Positions 61,201 to 64,000 of a DNA stretch of 64,000 bases are shown one piece after another. How positions within the stretch are numbered: position 1 is the first letter of the stretch; each line of letters starts with the position of its first letter. Below the pieces are notes generated by a model. The model saw nothing but the letters and a program-made list of their open reading frames with translations. It was not told where the DNA came from and made no database searches. Source of the DNA: Antedon mediterranea (taxonomy: Eukaryota; Echinodermata; Crinoidea; Comatulida; Antedonidae); NCBI RefSeq assembly GCF_964355755.1, contig NC_092670.1, positions 40,597,795 to 40,661,794 on the forward strand, written 5' to 3'. The position numbers and the translations under genes are program-made.

Positions 61201-61527
61201 GTTGCCATGAATCGAAAATCTTTATCATTTGATGTCATCTGAAATCAAATATATACAATTATAACAGTAATAAAAGAAACCCTGTATGGATCCCTATGTA
61301 GATTAAATTGCATACCAGGCCTAGGGGATTTCATACTAAGCCTAGGTAGGTGGTCTAGGACCTAGAGTCAGGCCCACATTCGTCTTTACCGGCTTATTCT
61401 TCTACCTCGTCGGGTAGGCCTAGCTTAGGCTCCCTACTTTCTTACCGGTATTTATGTTGATTTTTGCAACTATATAACCGCTTACCTTTTCAAGTAAATT
61501 TGAAATGTGGTATGATACACTCGCCAT
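46284..61527 (-). CDS. CAND1: CAND1, cullin-associated NEDD8-dissociated protein 1 (1,244 aa)
   Basis: HEAT-repeat protein that binds un-neddylated cullin-RBX1 and exchanges substrate receptors of SCF-type ubiquitin ligases. It matches human CAND1 (1,230 aa) end to end, from [14 protein letters not shown] to FMDTS-stop. The 32 exons, 5' to 3', are 61486-61527, 61137-61238, 60880-60947, 60477-60589, 60159-60259, 59657-59822, 59129-59255, 58711-58819, 58347-58403, 57829-57947, 57504-57658, 55905-56019, 55514-55699, 54943-55054, 54361-54454, 54089-54206, 53518-53683, 53100-53199, 52523-52723, 51975-52135, 51145-51240, 50891-50958, 50418-50512, 50139-50242, 49696-49757, 49281-49395, 49027-49101, 48630-48890, 48246-48356, 47926-47986, 46769-46915, 46284-46411. 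All phases agree over 3,735 nt. Landmarks: the acidic loop near residues 310-350 ending [18 protein letters not shown]-type [17 protein letters not shown], and [17 protein letters not shown]. Exons 2 and 24 end in GC donors (GCAAGT). Confidence 0.97.
47030..47636 (+). repeat. 61-bp minisatellite, CAND1 intron 30
   Basis: Ten units at a 61-bp period starting gttgcggttagtcatatgtc, with atgctacaatcaccgtacag and ataggctgctacattagtaa. Variants: cggtta/tggtta and caccg/cgctg. Confidence 0.92.
51318..51540 (+). repeat. About 55-bp tandem repeat, four units, CAND1 intron 20
   Basis: Units contain aatggtgctcacagagatga and gacagtgacttgtacattaa. The last is truncated. Confidence 0.85.
51597..51718 (+). 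repeat. 29-bp tandem repeat, four units, CAND1 intron 20
   Basis: Unit: aaagtaaatgaatgaggcag plus gatcaccta. It lies between the 55-bp array and the family A MITE in the same intron. Confidence 0.85.
51742..51957. mobile_element. MITE family A copy 5 with internal 21-bp array, CAND1 intron 20
   Basis: The right terminus tttgatagtgtagacagagc is intact; the left terminus is eroded. The interior has about five tandem units of catgtcactaccatatttag. The element ends 18 bp from the exon 20 donor (exon low end 51975). Confidence 0.75.
52346..52487 (+). repeat. About 21-bp tandem repeat, CAND1 intron 19
   Basis: Roughly seven units of aatcccgcaagttactcatc with small length changes (cacaag, aaccc). 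Confidence 0.85.
53714..53902. mobile_element. MITE family A copy 6, CAND1 intron 16
   Basis: Both termini are present (aagctctgtctacactatca and tttgatagtgtagacagagc). The interior has three 'ccaaatatggtagtgatatg'-type units and an (at)n tract at about 53832-53860. It lies 31 bp from the exon 17 acceptor. Confidence 0.85.
54591..54878 (+). repeat. 19-bp minisatellite, CAND1 intron 14
   Basis: About 15 units of gtaatgctaggcaagtaca, almost invariant (one gaaatgc and one atgccag variant). Confidence 0.93.
56133..57325. mobile_element. TIR element enclosing the 48-bp minisatellite, CAND1 intron 11
   Basis: The left end ggctaatttacacagacaag cg (about 56133-56160) is inverted at the right end (ccttaccgcttgtctgtgta aatttgcc, about 57298-57325), with a 16-bp perfect core tttacacagacaagcg. 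Nearly all the interior is the tandem array. It is most simply read as a MITE whose interior was amplified. It occupies most of the intron between exons 11 and 12. Confidence 0.75.
56190..57297 (+). repeat. 48-bp minisatellite, about 23 units, CAND1 intron 11
   Basis: Unit: ttttgtgctcaggatagata cagattctacatgggacaag ctacacgg. Variation is limited to about three sites (tacatggg/tacgtggg, acacgg/acctgg, one acgatt). Since 48 is a multiple of three and the unit lacks stops in several frames, frames of over 360 codons run through it on both strands. It lies wholly between two CAND1 exons, so it is not a gene. Confidence 0.96.
58973..59099. mobile_element. MITE family A copy 7, CAND1 intron 7
   Basis: Termini agctctatctacactata and ttgatagtgtagacagagct. 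The interior has the gtgatgtgcccatgtatggc motif. It ends 30 bp from the exon 7 donor side (exon low end 59129). Confidence 0.85.
59331..59466. mobile_element. MITE family A copy 8, CAND1 intron 6
   Basis: Termini agctctgtctacactatcaa and ggatagtgtagacagagctt are nearly perfect inverted repeats. The interior has the caaatatgatagtgatatga motif. Confidence 0.87.
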
Positions 61528-64000
61528 TTTTCGTTATTTTTCGAACTACCTTCTGTAGAAAGTTTCAAAAAGACGTGAAATTAATTTGCACCGAAATTTC
61601 ATGGGAGTGGACGTGCTTTACGGACAGGCCACCTCGCTCTTCATTCTCTGCTCTTTCATGCATTTCGAAGACATGACGAATATTTTGCGTTACCAACGCG
61701 TTCCAGATTCGATTCGATGCCGAGGCTTGTCTGTGCAAAATGTGCATGGCCCCCTCTACGTTTGGATCTCAATGATGGATTTGATAAATCCGTCGCCGCC
61801 GCCATAGCTCAGCCAGGCTTTTGAGTAGAAGCGAAGAAAAGGTTTTATAGTGATTATCATAATATACTTTATCCAGATTGCTTTGCCATTTTCTTGGTCT
61901 TTTTTACCTCAGTTTATCATGTGAATATTTGATAATAATACATTATTAAGGTTAGTAAGGTTTGATAATATTATTTTATTGAATAATAGCGTAGAAAACA
62001 GCAGTTTAATAATTATTAATCCCATGCTAGGCCGGAGAAACATCGAAGCTGTAGCATTCTGCTGTGAGCTTAATCCAGCGAGTGGATTACCATTGTTTGT
62101 GCTTCGTATCTCACGGATTCCTTTCGTTTGAAGCTGGATTTAACCTTTCATTATTATGTTCAAGCTAACGCGATAGAATAATAAACCTACCAGTAACTGA
62201 TATTAGTTTGGAATAATAATTTCAAGAAGATTAGCAAGATTATTTAATCCAATGTTTGGAAATGATCCGTGAATTTGGTTCTGCTTGACAAAGACGATCT
62301 GCTGTGCATGATCGGCTGATCGACGTCAAGGTTGGGCGGCGATAACATATCTTCTTACCATATCTGGGTGTACAAAAATACTACACAGTTGGGGTATCCA
62401 CTACACAGTTATGTGAGGTTTAGGCCTAATCCTGATTTTTTTTTTATGGAATTTTACTATTTTTATAAAAAAATATTTTAAATATAGACCTTTTTTAAAT
62501 GCTGTATTAGCTTTTATTTCATAACCTTGATTCGGCTCACATCTGTGTAGGATTAATTGCATTAATAATGATTATATTATTTTTTATTTTAATGTATAAT
62601 ATTTGTTTGTTTCTTTATTTCCATTCAAAAACAAAAAAAATAAACATACATAAATATTCATTACAAAAATGCTTATACAGTATATATTAATACTTACAGT
62701 ATGTACAGTACTGTAACTAACTATTTATACATCAAAATGCAAATTATTTAATTTGAAATATAAATTATGAAGACTAATTGTATACAGTAGGTTTTCGAAG
62801 TGTATTTATTTGTCGTTTTTAAGATCATAAATTAAAAACAAATTATTAAAAAAGCATTGTATACTGTACTTATTAATTTAATTATGTATGACCTATGACC
62901 TAATGAACATGAATTTATGATGAATGAATACATTAATATTTGCCCTTGATTGTTTTAAACGATATCCAAGCAGCATCACATTAATCACATTATGATGTCA
63001 TTCATTAATCATCATTTTGTCTTTCTTAATTTTGTTCACAATCCTTAAGACTTAAAGATTAAGTCTAATAATACATTTAAAAAAAAGTAAAAACATAAAA
63101 TCTATAATATTTATAAAATTTAGTTATCTTAATTTAAAGATTTCTTGTTTTCAATCCCATAATGCTAGTGAAAGTGAAAACATAAAATATGATACTGTAC
63201 ATTACATAATATACTGTATTAGAACATAAAACATTTACATTTTATTAAAAGCTTACAGTATCTTAGTTTAATAAGGATTTCTTGTTTTCAATCCCATAAT
63301 ACCTCTCATCGTGAATAAACATAGAAGAACAGATTAAATTTAAATAAAAAAGGAAATAAAAGTTGTATTCTGTACTGTATCAGTAAGGTAATATGAAATT
63401 AGACTTGATATAAATAGGTGGTGTTTAGCAGCCCACAGCAGACAGGAACCAGGAGAAGGAGAGAAGGATATTAATTTAACTTTATTATTGACGTTCATCC
63501 TGCTGTAACAATGTCAAGTTGCAAGTTAATAATGTACCGTACTTAATTTAGTTAATACTGTAATATTTTATATTTAAGTACATTCATTCATGGTCAACAT
63601 GGCTTAATATGATACGACCCTGTGTGAAGACACCTTTGGAACTACTAGTGTAACAATATGTCACCATAATTGGGATACTACTGTATCTCCTGAATAGGGA
63701 TTAACCATAGTGCTAATACATTCTTTGTCTTTGTGTCACAGGAAAGTGTTCCTTTAATATTAGGTTTAGTGCAAATAGTGTGTGCGACGCATGGTGGGTA
63801 CGGCTTTGGAGCAAATTTCACGACATGTACAGTACGTGATTTGTTGTACGTACATACACGTTGTGCCGTTTGCTCCCATCATGCTTTGTGCAATGACGTT
63901 CCTCGCGAAATCAAGCCATTTGCAATAAACCTTACAGTACTTCGTAGGGTTTTCCTTCAATAAGGATGTACAGTACCAAAAAGGTTTCCGCTGTTGTAAA
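61528..64000. other. Upstream of CAND1; no gene seen
   Basis: The first few hundred bases upstream of the CAND1 start (to about 61810) are less AT-rich and contain cgtcgccgccgccatagctc, and probably include the 5' UTR and promoter. Beyond, the sequence is AT-rich with many 'tactgta' motifs and a diverged direct repeat (tttcttgttttcaatcccat at about 63140 and 63276). Open frames such as 63733-63963 have no recognisable family. Confidence 0.5.

Noticed and set aside
63733-63963. Possible gene at the right edge
   Set aside because: A 76-codon frame with a Cys/His-rich but unrecognised sequence, no splice or promoter evidence, and an opposing frame of similar length. Chance is the simplest explanation.

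Overview
The window is animal nuclear DNA. Genes are split by many short introns with GT..AG borders, intergenic DNA is AT-rich, and introns and spacers hold minisatellites, MITE-like inverted-repeat elements, tRNA-headed SINEs and truncated LINE ends. Recurrent tracts built on 'taggcctag' and the character of the repeats suggest a marine invertebrate deuterostome, possibly an echinoderm; this placement is an inference.

Layout. (1) 1-4.7 kb: three consecutive exons of an unrecognised minus-strand gene that continues past the left edge, with a LINE 3' end and a tRNA-like remnant in its intron. (2) 4.7-10.8 kb: no gene seen, several small transposable elements. (3) About 10.84-27.86 kb and 29.19-44.01 kb: two copies of a tandem segmental duplication. 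Each copy carries a divergent gene pair, a FAM167-like gene on the minus strand and a sialin-like SLC17 transporter on the plus strand. Transporter copy 1 reconstructs to 10 exons and 517 aa. Copy 2 also has 10 exons but ends at 510 aa because one extra A in a homopolymer brings in an early stop. FAM167-like copy 1 (two exons, 210 aa) is intact. Copy 2 has small deletions in its N-terminal coding region and a disturbed splice donor. The spacer between the two genes is 9.1 kb in copy 1 and 2.8 kb in copy 2. (4) 44.0-46.3 kb: spacer with short repeats. (5) 46,284-61,527, minus strand: a complete CAND1 gene. I resolved 32 coding exons, all phase-compatible, giving 1,244 aa. Two introns use GC donors. 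Several introns contain minisatellites, including a roughly 1.1 kb array of 48-bp units inside a terminal-inverted-repeat element. (6) 61.5-64 kb: upstream DNA with no gene seen.

Functionally, CAND1 is the cullin substrate-receptor exchange factor. The SLC17 genes are predicted organic-anion/H+ transporters. FAM167 is a small protein family of poorly known function. Nothing suggests these genes form one pathway. I saw no prokaryote-type system. The most notable items are the duplicated gene pair with asymmetric decay, and the repeat biology: minisatellites nested in elements, MITEs close to exons, and hammerhead-like motifs in repeats.
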